Source of the DNA: CAYQLY01 sp964418605
Lineage (GTDB): Bacteria; Bacteroidota; Bacteroidia; Cytophagales; Cyclobacteriaceae
Assembly: GCA_964418605.1 (NCBI GenBank)
Contig: CAYQLY010000001.1
Span: 62,001-126,000, forward strand
Length of the DNA: 64,000 bases
Direction: 5' to 3'
The notes under the pieces are model-generated. The model was not told the origin of the DNA. It did not search any database and was given only the letters and a program-made list of their open reading frames with translations. Within the stretch, counting starts at the first letter, position 1, and each line of letters opens with the position of its first letter. The translations under genes were made by a program, and so were the position numbers. Positions 46,401 to 55,493 of the stretch are shown here, one piece after another.

Positions 46401-47144
46401 TTATATCAACTCCATCTGTTCATCAGATATATCTACATTATGGTATACTTTCTGTACATCGTCATCCTCTTCGAGTGCCTCAATAAGTTTCATGACTTTT
46501 TGAAATGAATCATTATTTAATTTGATTAGGCTATTTGGAATACGTTGGAGTTCTGCATTTTCAGGTTCGATGTTTAGATCTGTCAATTTTTTTTGAACCT
46601 TACCAAAATCCTCCATAGCACAAGTGACGGTTATGTATCCATCTGCCGTATCAATATCTTCAGCTCCAGCATCAATGAGTTCTAAAGAAAGTGTATCATC
46701 ATTAATTTTAGAAGAAATAGGTATGGAAAAAATACCTTTTCGTGAAAATATAAACTGAAGAGAACCGTTAGTGCCCAAATTTCCCCCATGCTTACTAAAT
46801 AACGATCGTACATTTGATACAGTTCGGTTGATATTATCAGTCATGCATTCTACAAATACAGCTACACCATGAGGGGCATAGCCTTCATAGGTGGGCTCTG
46901 TGTATGTGCTTCCATCTTCCCCACTGGCTTTTTTAATAGCTCGCTCAATGTTTTCTTTAGGCATATTGGCGCCTTTAGCATTTTGTATAGCTAACCGAAG
47001 GCGTGGATTGTTAATTGGTTCAGGTCCACCTTCCTTTACAGCGATGGTGATTTCTTTTACAATTTTTGTAAATATCTTCCCTTTTTTTGCATCAGCAGCT
47101 CCTTTTTTTCGTTTGATGGTAGACCACTTACTATGTCCTGACAT
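46401..47144 (-). CDS. yebC: YebC/PmpR family transcriptional regulator or translation factor
   Basis: 247 residues. The signature N-terminus SGHSKWSTIKRKKGAADAKK and GGPEPINNPRLRLAIQNAK, and the acidic C-terminal region (EALEEDDDVQKVYHN) match the family. Members regulate transcription or relieve ribosome stalling at proline-rich sequences. Upstream lies a divergent DUF2911 gene with shared direct repeats between them. Confidence 0.95.
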   Translation of the reverse strand: MSGHSKWSTIKRKKGAADAKKGKIFTKIVKEITIAVKEGGPEPINNPRLRLAIQNAKGANMPKENIERAIKKASGEDGSTYTEPTYEGYAPHGVAVFVECMTDNINRTVSNVRSLFSKHGGNLGTNGSLQFIFSRKGIFSIPISSKINDDTLSLELIDAGAEDIDTADGYITVTCAMEDFGKVQKKLTDLNIEPENAELQRIPNSLIKLNNDSFQKVMKLIEALEEDDDVQKVYHNVDISDEQMELI

Positions 47145-47166
47145 AAATGTATTTTTTTAATAAAAA

Positions 47167-47174
47167 CAAATTTA
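47167..47174 (-). promoter_or_regulatory. Possible yebC -7 box
   Basis: TAAATTTG on the minus strand, 22 bases before the start codon. No -33 partner was found. Confidence 0.3.
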
Positions 47175-47210
47175 CAGAATAAATTTTTTTCACATGTGAA
47201 TTTACAGAAT
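47169..47210. repeat. Exact 12-bp direct repeat around a CACATGTG palindrome
   Basis: AATTTACAGAAT occurs at 47169-47180 and again at 47199-47210, 30 bases apart, with the 8-bp palindrome CACATGTG (47191-47198) between. It lies in the short gap between the divergent yebC and DUF2911 genes and may be a regulator binding site. Confidence 0.5.
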
Positions 47211-47223
47211 TCGGTTATTTTTG
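47195..47223 (+). promoter_or_regulatory. Promoter of the DUF2911 gene
   Basis: TGTG (47195-47198), 17-bp spacer, TATTTTTG (47216-47223). The ATG at 47230 follows only 6 bases later, so the mRNA would be almost leaderless. Confidence 0.42.
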
Positions 47224-47229
47224 TGTCTC

Positions 47230-47802
47230 ATGAAAGTAATTATAAAGAGTTTATTAGTAGGTTTTTTTGTACATGGCGTAAGTTTAGGCTATGCACAAGA
47301 CTTTTCAGTTAAACCATTGTCTAGTCCCTTAGGCATGTCTACGTTTAAATATGAGAATACTTATATCAAAATTACCTACGGTAGGCCATCCAAGCGTAAT
47401 CGGGTTATTTTTGGTGAGCTTGTTCCATATGAAAAAGTATGGCGAACAGGTGCGAATGAGGCTACAGAAATTACATTTACGCAGGATGTGCGTATAAGTG
47501 GCAATGTTGTCAAGCAGGGCACATATGCTTTATTTACGATTCCTCAAAAGAATCGGTGGACTATTATTTTAAATAGTGAACTTGGTCAGTGGGGTGCTTT
47601 TAAATATGATGATAAGAAAGATGTTCTTCGCTTTGATATACCGTCGTATGAACTTCCCAATAGTTACGAAACATTTACAATAGAACTTACAGCACAAGAC
47701 CCACTAACAGGTAAACCCATCAGTGAGCGTAAAGGAAGTATAGCCATTGTATTTAAATGGGATAAAACAGTTGTTGTAGTTCCTGTAGAACTATTTTTAT
47801 AA
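47230..47802 (+). CDS. DUF2911 exported protein
   Basis: 190 residues from ATG 47230 with a signal peptide ending near SLGYAQ. Contains the DUF2911 pattern IKITYGRPSKRNRVIFGELV, VWRTGANEATEITF, and PQKNRWTIILN. The family is abundant in Bacteroidota and has no known function. Alone on the plus strand, divergent from yebC. Confidence 0.88.
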   Translation: MKVIIKSLLVGFFVHGVSLGYAQDFSVKPLSSPLGMSTFKYENTYIKITYGRPSKRNRVIFGELVPYEKVWRTGANEATEITFTQDVRISGNVVKQGTYALFTIPQKNRWTIILNSELGQWGAFKYDDKKDVLRFDIPSYELPNSYETFTIELTAQDPLTGKPISERKGSIAIVFKWDKTVVVVPVELFL

Positions 47803-47869
47803 AACCAAATAAAAACGCTGGCTTATTTTATCATCTCTGTTTAACAGGTTTTTATTATTATATATAGTG

Positions 47870-48469
47870 ATGAAAAGATATATTTTGTTTTTATTTTTTT
47901 ACTGTATTTTATTTTCTTTATATGCACAGCATTCGAAAGATCAAGTTGTAGCACTATATCTTAAAGTTGGGAAGGATCTCATTCAACAGAAAAAATATGA
48001 TTCAGCTGTTGTGGTCTTGCGTTCCGGGTTTATAAAAGATGTGGTTTTGCCTGATGAACTCCTTTATTATTATAGCTTAGCCTTGTTTCATTCAGGTGAC
48101 GTACAGCAGAGTAAAAAAATGGTAGAAAAACTATTGACCTTTATACATCCATCGCATGAATTATACAATTCCTCTAAACTATTATTGAATCAAATAGACA
48201 ATGAGATAGATCATCATCTAGTTATGTGTGATAAATGCAAAGGGATTGGTTACTTTTTAGTAGATTGTGCCGTTTGTCATCACACAGGAAAACTTCCTTG
48301 TACTGTGTGTGATGGTCAAGGGAAAGTATTGATAGGAGTGAGTAATGGAATGAAAGTAGGCGTTTGTACAATATGTATGGGGTCGGGTGTAGTATCTTGT
48401 GCAGTATGTGAGGGATTAGGTAAAAAAAAGGAAATATGTATAGTATGTAAAGGTAAAGGGAAGAAATAA
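47870..48469 (+). CDS. Exported protein with TPR-like helices and six CxxC zinc-finger repeats
   Basis: 199 residues from ATG 47870 (a GTG directly before is less likely) with a signal peptide ending near SLYAQ. Residues about 22-115 are TPR-like helices. The last 80 hold six CxxCxxxG-type repeats: CDKCKGIG, CAVCHHTG, CTVCDGQG, CTICMGSG, CAVCEGLG, CIVCKGKG. DnaJ has four of these in its zinc centre. It is DnaJ-related in motif only, as no J domain is present, and would lie outside the cytoplasm. It heads a close-packed run with the BatA-like gene 12 bases downstream. Role unknown. Confidence 0.78.
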   Translation: MKRYILFLFFYCILFSLYAQHSKDQVVALYLKVGKDLIQQKKYDSAVVVLRSGFIKDVVLPDELLYYYSLALFHSGDVQQSKKMVEKLLTFIHPSHELYNSSKLLLNQIDNEIDHHLVMCDKCKGIGYFLVDCAVCHHTGKLPCTVCDGQGKVLIGVSNGMKVGVCTICMGSGVVSCAVCEGLGKKKEICIVCKGKGKK

Positions 48470-48481
48470 TTAAACTATTTT

Positions 48482-50497
48482 ATGCTAGTTCACCACCCCT
48501 CATTTTTATTTGCTTTTTTTACATTACTAATTCCTATTCTTATTCATTTTCTTAATTTAAGAAAACCTAAACAAATTTATTTCACCAATGTTGCATTTTT
48601 AAAAAATATAGACCGTCAATCCAGCCGAAAAAGAAAACTAAAAGATTGGTGGCTGCTTGTAGTACGGTTGTTATTTTTATCTTTTTTAGTTCTAGCCTTT
48701 GCACAACCCTATATTCCTTCATCTGAATCAATCCATTCTAAACAAAGCCAAGTAGTTATATATATTGATAATTCCCCCAGCATGCAAGTAGAGTCGGATG
48801 GTGTGTCTGCGTTAACTAAGGCTGTTAATCAGGCACATCAATTAGTTAATTCATACCCATCAGATACGCGTTTTCAATTCATCACCAATGATTTTAAACG
48901 ATTTCATGGAGAGCTTCTTAGTTTACAACAAGTGAAAGACTTATTGAGCCGAGTAGAGTTGTCAACGTATAGTCGAACATTAGAAGCTGTGAAAAATAAA
49001 ATAGATTCTCGTCAAGATGAGTTGAAAACTCCTAAGTCTATTTATTTTTTTTCTGATTTTCAGAAAAATGGAGGTGATCTGAAAATAAATAAGAATGACT
49101 CGTTACCGTATACTTATCATTTAATTCCTGTTGATACAGATGCTAAGGCTAATATGTATGTTGATTCTGTTTGGATGGATTATCCCTTGATAGGTAAAAA
49201 TCTTTCAAATAAAATACATGTTCAATTGCATAATAGTGGAGATGTAGAATTAAGTGCTATTCGTTTGACTTTTTTTTTAGAAGGAGTGCAGAGTGGCATG
49301 ATGCAGATTGTCATATCCCCGCATGCACGCAAAACGGTTGCTTTTGATTATACATTTTCATCGTATGAAAGTGCTAAGGGAGAGATTCGTTTAGAGGGTG
49401 ATCCTGTTACATTTGATAATCGGTTTTATTTTTCTATTAATCCTTTTCCTTCTGTTAAAATTCTTTTGATTAAAGATCAAAATACAGATCCTGATTATAT
49501 AGCAACTGTTTTTCATAATGATACTTTTTTTGTTACGCGTTCTATATCATCTTCTTCAATAAGATATAATCTATATAAAGATTATGATTTGATTGTTTTG
49601 AATGAGTTAAAACAAATTTTTCCTTTAGCTCAACACGCATTTGATGCCTTTTTAGAAAAAGGAGGTACTTTATTGATTGTGCCACCTCAAAAAGATATGG
49701 ATATAAAAAGCTACCAATCTTTTTTTAATACTTATGGTATTCGCTTTTATACAAATGTAGATCGTAAGCAGCGACTGATTCAATCCCCTGACTTTCAACA
49801 TCCTTTTTTTAGAGATATTATTCAGGTAGAAAAAGAGCGTATGTCTATGCCATATGGAGTTAGTCAGTTTGAATGTTCAGCAGCAGGCCGTGCTGATTAT
49901 CTTTTACAATTGGAAGATCGATCACCGTATCTCACGTATTTCTCTCTTCGTCAAGGTGGACGTCTATTTTTATTAGCATCTAGTTTACATCACCCGGATG
50001 TCTCTTTGCCTGCGCATGCTTTATTTGTGCCTGTGATGTATCGTATAGCTTTTTCTAGTGGAGCCTATGTCGATTATTTGTATGCTGAACTGAATCAAAA
50101 ATATTTAGCTATCCCTATTGAAGAGCTTAATCAAACAGATGTATATAAACTAACTCAAGCTGACAGGGAGTGGATTCCTTCACAACATATATATGGACGT
50201 TTATTTCAATTGGATTTAAGTTCGTATGATCTAGAGCCTGGCTATTATAATTGGGTATACCGTCAGAAGGTATTACGTAAATTGGCATTTAATTATGATC
50301 GCTCTGAATCTGATTTTTCATTTTATACTTCTGATCAATTAAAAAAGTATACGGATCATAATTCAAACATCAGTATAGGCAATAATGAAACATCAGGGCC
50401 TGTAAGTTTGTGGAGGTATTGCCTATGGATTGCTTTATTTTTTCTTACCGTAGAGGTCGTTATATTGCGTTTTTATCAACTGTTTTTCAAGTCGTAA
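48482..50497 (+). CDS. BatA (aerotolerance) domain protein
   Basis: 671 residues. The start holds the BatA domain: HPSFLFAFFTLLIPILIHFL, a basic stretch (RKRKLKDWWLLVVRLL) and a second membrane helix. A VWA-like domain follows (VVIYIDNSPSMQVES, YFFSDFQKNGG), then a beta-rich region with a glutamine amidotransferase-like segment (YDLIVLNELKQIFPLAQ) and a C-terminal membrane helix. Proteins like this are found throughout Bacteroidota. It is located between the six-CxxC protein and purC; the link to the Bat cluster at 33-36 kb is by family, not by position. Confidence 0.86.
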   Translation: MLVHHPSFLFAFFTLLIPILIHFLNLRKPKQIYFTNVAFLKNIDRQSSRKRKLKDWWLLVVRLLFLSFLVLAFAQPYIPSSESIHSKQSQVVIYIDNSPSMQVESDGVSALTKAVNQAHQLVNSYPSDTRFQFITNDFKRFHGELLSLQQVKDLLSRVELSTYSRTLEAVKNKIDSRQDELKTPKSIYFFSDFQKNGGDLKINKNDSLPYTYHLIPVDTDAKANMYVDSVWMDYPLIGKNLSNKIHVQLHNSGDVELSAIRLTFFLEGVQSGMMQIVISPHARKTVAFDYTFSSYESAKGEIRLEGDPVTFDNRFYFSINPFPSVKILLIKDQNTDPDYIATVFHNDTFFVTRSISSSSIRYNLYKDYDLIVLNELKQIFPLAQHAFDAFLEKGGTLLIVPPQKDMDIKSYQSFFNTYGIRFYTNVDRKQRLIQSPDFQHPFFRDIIQVEKERMSMPYGVSQFECSAAGRADYLLQLEDRSPYLTYFSLRQGGRLFLLASSLHHPDVSLPAHALFVPVMYRIAFSSGAYVDYLYAELNQKYLAIPIEELNQTDVYKLTQADREWIPSQHIYGRLFQLDLSSYDLEPGYYNWVYRQKVLRKLAFNYDRSESDFSFYTSDQLKKYTDHNSNISIGNNETSGPVSLWRYCLWIALFFLTVEVVILRFYQLFFKS

Positions 50498-50500
50498 GTC

Positions 50501-51445
50501 ATGGAGTTTCGTGAAACTTATTTTGAATTTGATGGTCAAACTGGATTTTATAGAGGTAAAGTTCGGGATGTGTATTATTTTAAAACGATGATAGTCGTTG
50601 TAGCGACTGATCGTATATCTGCTTTTGATGTTATTCTTCCTCGAACGATTCCATATAAAGGTCAGGTTCTTAATCAACTTGCTGCTCATCAACTTCATGA
50701 TACCTCAGAAGTTGTACCAAGTTGGCTAGTAGATATGCCAGATCCAAATGTGAGTGTGGGATGGCGTTGTGATCCTTTTCCTGTAGAAATGGTTATTAGA
50801 GGATATTTAGCTGGCCATGCTTGGCGAGTGTATCAATCTGGTAAACGGACATTATGCGGCGTTCATCTACCTGATGGTCTTCGTGAAAACGATCCATTGC
50901 CACATCCGATCATTACACCCACAACAAAAGCTTTGAAAAATTATCATGATGAGGATATTTCTAAAGAAGAAATTATTCGACAAGGATTGGTAACTAAAAA
51001 AGAGTATGATGAATTAGAAAAGTATACTTATCAATTATTTGAGAAAGGATGTGCATCTGCTTTGAAACAGGGATTGCTATTGGTAGATACAAAATATGAA
51101 TTTGGAAAACATGAGGATAAGATTTATGTTATGGATGAGATTCATACACCTGATTCTTCACGTTATTTTTATAAAGAAGGCTATACCTATAATCAAGATC
51201 ATGGACTTCCACAGCGGCAACTTTCAAAAGAATTTCTTCGTCAGTGGTTGATAGATCATCACTTTCAAGGGCAACCTAACCAGACTATTCCTGTTATGAC
51301 AGATGACATTGTTCAGCAAGTCTCAGATCGGTATATTGAATTGTTTGAATGTATGACTGGTGGTCCATTTGTAAAATTTTCGTATGAAACTATTTTTAAT
51401 CGAATAAAAAATAATATCTTCGTAAGTCTTAAAAAGTGGATATGA
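50501..51445 (+). CDS. purC: Phosphoribosylaminoimidazole-succinocarboxamide synthase
   Basis: 314 residues; SAICAR synthase of purine biosynthesis. Recognised by YRGKVRDVYYF, DRISAFDVILPRTIPYKG, VEMVIRGYLAGHAWRVY and LLLVDTKYEFGKHEDKIYVMDEIHTPDSSR. Long form of the enzyme as in many Bacteroidota. Starts 3 bases after the BatA-like gene and overlaps the STAS gene by 4 bases (ATGA). Confidence 0.96.
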   Translation: MEFRETYFEFDGQTGFYRGKVRDVYYFKTMIVVVATDRISAFDVILPRTIPYKGQVLNQLAAHQLHDTSEVVPSWLVDMPDPNVSVGWRCDPFPVEMVIRGYLAGHAWRVYQSGKRTLCGVHLPDGLRENDPLPHPIITPTTKALKNYHDEDISKEEIIRQGLVTKKEYDELEKYTYQLFEKGCASALKQGLLLVDTKYEFGKHEDKIYVMDEIHTPDSSRYFYKEGYTYNQDHGLPQRQLSKEFLRQWLIDHHFQGQPNQTIPVMTDDIVQQVSDRYIELFECMTGGPFVKFSYETIFNRIKNNIFVSLKKWI

Positions 51446-51822
51446 AATACTGGATAGATAAACAAGACCAATATGTTGTTTTTCAGTTGCAAGAAGAACG
51501 TTTAGATACAGCTATAGCCCCATTGCTAAAATCCCAATTTGTGACGATGAATGCTGAGGGTGTTCGTAATTTTATTTTGGATTTGGGACATGTAGGTTAC
51601 GCAGATTCTTCAGGGTTAAGCGCCTTACTTGTAGCTAATAGATTGTGTAAGGAATCAAAAGGCATTTTGGTGTTAACAAGGCTTCAGCCTGCTGTAGAAA
51701 AGTTGATACAGATTTCACAATTGCAAAACGTATTAAATATATTGCCTTCCGTAGAAGAAGGTATTGATGCTGTATTTATGCATGAAATTGAAGCTGGATT
51801 AGAAGATAATACAGATCGCTAA
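51442..51822 (+). CDS. STAS-domain anti-sigma factor antagonist-like protein
   Basis: 126 residues from ATG 51442 (overlapping the purC stop); a GTG at 51436 is the longer alternative. The SpoIIAA fold is seen in VVFQLQEERLDTAIAPLLKS and NFILDLGHVGYADSSGLSAL, with the phosphorylatable Ser in DSSG. It could be the substrate of the RsbU-like phosphatase at 825, but no kinase partner is present nearby. Confidence 0.88.
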   Translation: MKYWIDKQDQYVVFQLQEERLDTAIAPLLKSQFVTMNAEGVRNFILDLGHVGYADSSGLSALLVANRLCKESKGILVLTRLQPAVEKLIQISQLQNVLNILPSVEEGIDAVFMHEIEAGLEDNTDR

Positions 51823-51824
51823 TA

Positions 51825-52745
51825 ATGACTTTTCAAATTAAAATACTGGGTACGAGCTCAGCTACACCTACTATAGATCGTAATCATAGCAGCCAACTTG
51901 TTAGTATTCAAAACCATTATTTTTTAGTCGACTGTGGTGAAGCTACACAGCTTCAGCTTTTAAAATATAAAGTCAAGATACTTAAAATTAATGCGATATT
52001 TATTAGTCATTTACATGGGGATCATTATTTAGGTTTGTTTGGGTTGCTTGCTACCATGCAGTTGCAAAGCAGAGATCAGCCTTTATGGATTTATGGCCCA
52101 TCCGGTTTGGATGAATTAATAACACTTCATTTTAAATATTCTCAAATGACGCTTGGCTATGCTCTTTATTTTGTGGATACAGAGAAGGAAGAAACTATTT
52201 TATTTCAGGATGAAAAAGTAATTGTTGAGAAAATACCTCTTCAGCATCGTATTTCGTGTATGGGATTTATCTTTAAAGAACAGCCTAAAAAAAGATCTAT
52301 CATAAAAGAGTATTTGCCAGAAGATGTTAAAATTCAGGACATACTTCGATTGAAAGATGGGTATGATATTTATAATCAGACAACCGGTGCACTTATTAAA
52401 AATGAATCAGTAACAAACCCTCCGAAAAAAAGTTATTCATACGCTTATTGTACGGATACACTATATGATGAACGTATAATAAGCCGTATTACTGGAGTAG
52501 ATTTATTATACCATGAATCGACGTTTTTAGCTGATCAAGAGGCGCGTGCACGTGATACATTTCATTCGACTGCTCGTCAAGCTGCAACGATTGCATTGAA
52601 AGCAAACGTAAACAAACTTTTATTGGGTCATTTTTCTGCGCGGTATAAAGATTTAAAACCTTTCTTAGATGAAGCAAAAGCTGTTTTTCAGCGTACAGTA
52701 TTAGCTGTTGAAGGTATGGATATTATTATTGAAGATGAGGTATAA
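51825..52745 (+). CDS. rnz: Ribonuclease Z
   Basis: 306 residues. tRNA 3'-end processing nuclease of the metallo-beta-lactamase fold: LGTSSATPTIDRNHSSQLV, the metal motif SHLHGDHYLGLFG, YCTDTLYDE, HESTFLADQEARARDT, and LLGHFSARYKD. Full length. Two bases after the STAS gene. Confidence 0.96.
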   Translation: MTFQIKILGTSSATPTIDRNHSSQLVSIQNHYFLVDCGEATQLQLLKYKVKILKINAIFISHLHGDHYLGLFGLLATMQLQSRDQPLWIYGPSGLDELITLHFKYSQMTLGYALYFVDTEKEETILFQDEKVIVEKIPLQHRISCMGFIFKEQPKKRSIIKEYLPEDVKIQDILRLKDGYDIYNQTTGALIKNESVTNPPKKSYSYAYCTDTLYDERIISRITGVDLLYHESTFLADQEARARDTFHSTARQAATIALKANVNKLLLGHFSARYKDLKPFLDEAKAVFQRTVLAVEGMDIIIEDEV

Positions 52746-52755
52746 ATGAATTATT

Positions 52756-53535
52756 ATGGAGTCGATACAACGAAAAAAAAATAATTTATTATTAATTCTC
52801 TCGAGTATATTTATTACAAATGCAGTAGTTGCTGAGCTTATTGGTGTAAAATTATTTTCTTTGGAAAAAACACTTGGATTTGCCCCTGTGCAGTGGAAGT
52901 TGTTCTCAGGTCATGTACTTGATTTTAATTTAACTGCAGGTGTGTTGATTTGGCCTGTTGTATTTATTACAACTGACATTATTAATGAGTATTTTGGGGT
53001 TAAGGGTGTAAGGCGAATTAGCATTATAACAACGTGTTTAATTCTATATGTTTTTTTAGTTGTTTCTATCGTTACATTTCTTCAGCCTGCTCCATTTTGG
53101 TTACAGATTAATAACGTCGATAGCCATGGGAATCCATTTGATATCCAATATGCATTTAATACTATTTTTAGACAAGGTTTAGGTATTATGCTTGGTTCGG
53201 TTGTGGCATTCTTAGTTGGGCAGTTTTTAGACATGTATATTTTTCATCAATTAAAAAAAGCAACAGGAAATAAAAAAATTTGGCTTCGCGCCACAGGTTC
53301 TACGCTGGTTTCTCAATTGCTGGATAGTTTTGTTGTGCTCGCTATTGCATTTTATTGGTTTGGTAATTGGTCATGGTCACAGCTTTTTTCTGTTGCTATT
53401 ATTAATTACGTGTATAAGCTTTCTATTGCTATTCTATTAACACCACTGTTGTATGTTGCACATCTATTGATTGATCGGTATCTTGGCCATGATTCTGCTC
53501 TTCGGCTGACTAAAAGATCAATGGGTGAAAATTAA
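52756..53535 (+). CDS. Queuosine precursor transporter (YhhQ/VUT family)
   Basis: 259 residues with about six membrane helices. Family motifs: ITNAVVAELIGVKLF, VVFITTDIINEYFGVKGVR, and RATGSTLVSQLLDSFVVLAIAF. The family imports preQ0/preQ1 for queuosine synthesis. Starts 10 bases after rnz and ends the run. Confidence 0.93.
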   Translation: MESIQRKKNNLLLILSSIFITNAVVAELIGVKLFSLEKTLGFAPVQWKLFSGHVLDFNLTAGVLIWPVVFITTDIINEYFGVKGVRRISIITTCLILYVFLVVSIVTFLQPAPFWLQINNVDSHGNPFDIQYAFNTIFRQGLGIMLGSVVAFLVGQFLDMYIFHQLKKATGNKKIWLRATGSTLVSQLLDSFVVLAIAFYWFGNWSWSQLFSVAIINYVYKLSIAILLTPLLYVAHLLIDRYLGHDSALRLTKRSMGEN

Positions 53536-53623
53536 TTGTAGTAGATTCCCGATTGTTTTATAGAGATAATATAATCTATTTATTGTATATAATAAATAAA
53601 GATATTAAAAAATAAATTTAAAA

Positions 53624-53656
53624 TTGTATTTTTTTTAATAAAAATACATAAATTTG
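53624..53656 (+). promoter_or_regulatory. Promoter of the PKD lipoprotein gene
   Basis: TTG (53624-53626), 22-bp spacer, TAAATTTG (53649-53656), 25 bases before the start codon. Confidence 0.5.
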
Positions 53657-53680
53657 CATAATAACTAAACTAAAAAAACT

Positions 53681-54619
53681 ATGAATAGAGCAATTATAAT
53701 GTTAGTAGTACTAGCTGTAGGTATTAGTAGTTGTACGAAAGAACAACAAATTAAGCCAAAACTAACAGTTTCTAAAGAGGCAAAAGTACATGTTTCTTCA
53801 GAAGCAGCTTTTAGCAGGCTAGATTTTTCAGCTAAACATGTAGTCGGTCATAAGGGAAAATTTACAGCTGTGGCTTCTCTAAAACGAGGTGAAGTGATGT
53901 ATAATCATATATGGGATTTTGGTGATGGTGAAGAGTCTCATGAGGCATCACCTGTACATGAATATGCCGATGCATCAAAGTCCTACACAGTTACTTTAAC
54001 TGTCGATGTAAAAGATGCGGATGGGTATATGGGAACATTTACTAAGACAAAATCTATTTCCATTGCTGTTATACCTGAGCCATCTGATTTTGTATTTAGT
54101 GGAGCAAAAGATAGTGTGACTATGTTTTTTAGACCCACATCGTTTCCAAATCCTAACTACACATATACATGGAGTTTTGGAGATGGTAGTACGCAGCAGG
54201 GTTATTATAGCAACCATACGTATGGAATTACAAAAACGTTAGCAGCTATTCCTGGGTGTATAAGTACGGATTATGTTGTTAGTCTTACTGTAACCAGTGA
54301 AACGGGTAATAGTAAAACAATTTCAAAATCACTAAGTATGTGTTATAGTGATCCTTATCCTATTTCTATATTTTATGTGTATGTTGATGCGAAGAACCCA
54401 TCTATTCAGCCAGTACATTTTCTTCGAACATTGACAGAGGGAAGCAGGGGTGATTACTACAGCTGGGATTTTGGAGATGGTTCTTTCAGCTCACTTATGG
54501 AGCCTCTACATGTATTTACATTTTCTCATGTAGTTGTGCCTTACACGTATACATATATACCTGCAGTAACGGTGACAAGTAGAACGGGTAAGGTATCACA
54601 GTGGTTAATGTTTATGTAA
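53681..54619 (+). CDS. PKD-domain lipoprotein
   Basis: 312 residues with lipobox GISSC (Cys18). Three PKD repeats can be counted from their conserved WDFGDG cores: HIWDFGDGEESHEASPVHEY, YTWSFGDGSTQQGYYSNHTY and YSWDFGDGSFSSLMEPLHVF. Such beta-sandwich domains mediate surface binding to proteins or sugars. No catalytic domain is present. A terminator follows. Confidence 0.88.
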   Translation: MNRAIIMLVVLAVGISSCTKEQQIKPKLTVSKEAKVHVSSEAAFSRLDFSAKHVVGHKGKFTAVASLKRGEVMYNHIWDFGDGEESHEASPVHEYADASKSYTVTLTVDVKDADGYMGTFTKTKSISIAVIPEPSDFVFSGAKDSVTMFFRPTSFPNPNYTYTWSFGDGSTQQGYYSNHTYGITKTLAAIPGCISTDYVVSLTVTSETGNSKTISKSLSMCYSDPYPISIFYVYVDAKNPSIQPVHFLRTLTEGSRGDYYSWDFGDGSFSSLMEPLHVFTFSHVVVPYTYTYIPAVTVTSRTGKVSQWLMFM

Positions 54620-54655
54620 AATAAATCACTTGTAAAATTAAATATTAATAGAATG

Positions 54656-54690
54656 CAAGCTGTCTTTTTAAAAGATAGCTTGTTTTTTTA
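54656..54690 (+). terminator. Intrinsic terminator after the PKD lipoprotein gene
   Basis: Eleven-pair stem (54656-54666 with 54672-54682, core CAAGC/GCTTG, one G-U) followed by seven T. Confidence 0.75.
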
Positions 54691-54728
54691 ATAACCGTAT
54701 GTATGAGAAATATAGTATATGATTGGTA

Positions 54729-55487
54729 TCAATATGAGTGATACTTTCTTTTCCAGTTATCCAATATAATACCTGTCGATATAGCGACGTTTAATGACTC
54801 CGCCTGTCCACAGTGTGGAATAGTAATACGGTGTGTGATGAATGGGAAAATGGTTGATTCGATGCCGTTTGATTCGTTTCCCATGATTAAAAAACCGTGT
54901 GATGGGAAGTTAAAGGTATGAATAGATTCTCCTTCTAAGAATGTACCAATAACAGGTATAGATGGTGAAACTAGTTTGAAATAAGAGGTTAATTCAGTAT
55001 AATACATCTGAACCCGTGTGAATGATCCCATGCTGGATGTAATCACTTTTGAATTATACATATCAACACAATCTGTAGAGCATACTATTTTTCTTATACC
55101 ATACCAATCAGCTATGCGTATGATAGTGCCCATGTTTCCAGGATCGCGTAATTGATTTAGCACGATAACAAGTTCATTATCGAGGTATGTAGGCAAATTA
55201 GCTTTTATTTCAGCTATTACGAGTAGTGTCTGATTGCTTGAAAAACGCCCTAAGGTTTCTAGTTCTTTTTCAGTTACAAACTTGATCTGCGAGTGAGGAA
55301 TCTTATTTTTTATATCATCATGTTGTGATAAAAAATCACGAGTAGTTACAACCCATTTTATTTTAAAATCAGATTTAAGCAACTCCTCACTTGTTTTCAA
55401 GCCTTCGGCGACAAATAGACCTTCGGCATCTCGGTATTTTTTAAATTGTAAAGATTTAATCAATTTTGATTCACTTTTAGAAAGCAT
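54729..55487 (-). CDS. TrmH/SpoU-family RNA 2'-O-methyltransferase
   Basis: 252 residues from ATG 55487 (MLSKSESKLIKSLQ); a frame to 55514 would run into the divergent gene. An N-terminal substrate-binding domain (FVAEGLKTSEELLKS) is followed by the SPOUT methyltransferase domain with LNQLRDPGNMGTIIRIADW, FLIMGNESNGIES and IPHCGQAESLNVAISTGI, the knot motifs 1-3. The RNA target (rRNA or tRNA) is unknown. Divergent from tamL, as in other Bacteroidota. Confidence 0.92.
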   Translation of the reverse strand: MLSKSESKLIKSLQFKKYRDAEGLFVAEGLKTSEELLKSDFKIKWVVTTRDFLSQHDDIKNKIPHSQIKFVTEKELETLGRFSSNQTLLVIAEIKANLPTYLDNELVIVLNQLRDPGNMGTIIRIADWYGIRKIVCSTDCVDMYNSKVITSSMGSFTRVQMYYTELTSYFKLVSPSIPVIGTFLEGESIHTFNFPSHGFLIMGNESNGIESTIFPFITHRITIPHCGQAESLNVAISTGIILDNWKRKYHSY

Positions 55488-55493
55488 ACAAAC

